Below, in pieces: positions 14,442 through 14,523 of a stretch of DNA of 14,523 bases. This DNA comes from CAZNFR01 sp964572225 (lineage in GTDB: Bacteria > Bacteroidota > Bacteroidia > Bacteroidales > GCA-2748055). Made by a program: the position numbers and the translations under genes. The first letter of the stretch is position 1. Every line of letters starts with the position of its first letter. The notes under the pieces are model-generated. The model was given only the letters and a program-made list of their open reading frames with translations, was not told the origin of the DNA and made no database searches. The DNA is taken from NCBI GenBank assembly GCA_964572225.1, contig CAZNFR010000087.1, positions 1 through 14,523 of the forward strand. The letters run 5' to 3'.

Positions 14442-14523
14442 AAAGACTACCAATCACTAAAACTCAGAACAACCCCATTTCTTTCAAAATTTGTAGATTC
14501 CTAACTATTTCATAAATATTTCA

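Noticed and set aside
14464..14523. Short minus-strand frame at the right edge (NIYEIVRNLQ...KEMGLF)
   Set aside because: It looks like a protein tail, but an in-frame TGA lies at the window edge and there is no start codon, so only 18 codons remain.

Overview
The window looks like a chromosomal segment of a member of the Bacteroidota, probably near the Bacteroidales/Marinilabiliales. The reasons are several promoters of the -33 TTTG / -7 TAnnTTTG type, almost no Shine-Dalgarno sequences, a Mur ligase of the Bacteroidota Mpl type, a split methylmalonyl-CoA mutase (mutA-mutB), and a 46-bp CRISPR repeat that reads GTTGTGAATTGC... on the minus strand, as in Bacteroidota type II-C arrays. The genus cannot be told from the sequence.

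Layout. Positions 1-211 hold the right end of a CRISPR array: three 46-48 bp repeats and two 30-bp spacers, with no cas gene in the window. Positions 558-3893 encode a large soluble hybrid histidine kinase (GAF, four PAS, HisKA, HATPase, receiver). Positions 3894-4427 hold no intact gene, only a possible gene remnant, one copy of a dispersed 35-bp repeat and a strong bidirectional terminator. A solitary CRISPR-type repeat then lies on each side of a 1-kb, AT-rich, two-gene module (DUF4160 protein plus DUF2442-HTH protein, minus strand, ATGA overlap). Next come a 58-aa helical protein gene and a HepT-MntA-type toxin-antitoxin pair with both signature motifs intact, all on the minus strand. A tRNA-Glu gene with its own promoter and terminator separates this accessory stretch from the core genes.

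To the right of the tRNA the DNA is visibly more GC-rich and housekeeping in content: mpl (peptidoglycan recycling, minus strand), a divergent zinc-dependent alcohol dehydrogenase, then mutA and mutB 11 nt apart, encoding the two subunits of the B12-dependent methylmalonyl-CoA mutase (succinyl-CoA/propionate interconversion). A small three-helix membrane protein of unknown function ends the window.

The most unusual signals are these. Three direct, same-orientation copies of the CRISPR repeat (the array end and two solitary ones) divide the accessory region into cassette-like blocks. The repeat itself carries a near-consensus Bacteroidota promoter positioned to start transcription at the repeat-spacer junction. 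A G-quadruplex-type GGGGATNT repeat occurs in inverted orientation on both sides of mutAB. No complete new defence system is visible, but the CRISPR end, two toxin-antitoxin-like modules and a gene remnant together look like a small accessory island beside a tRNA.
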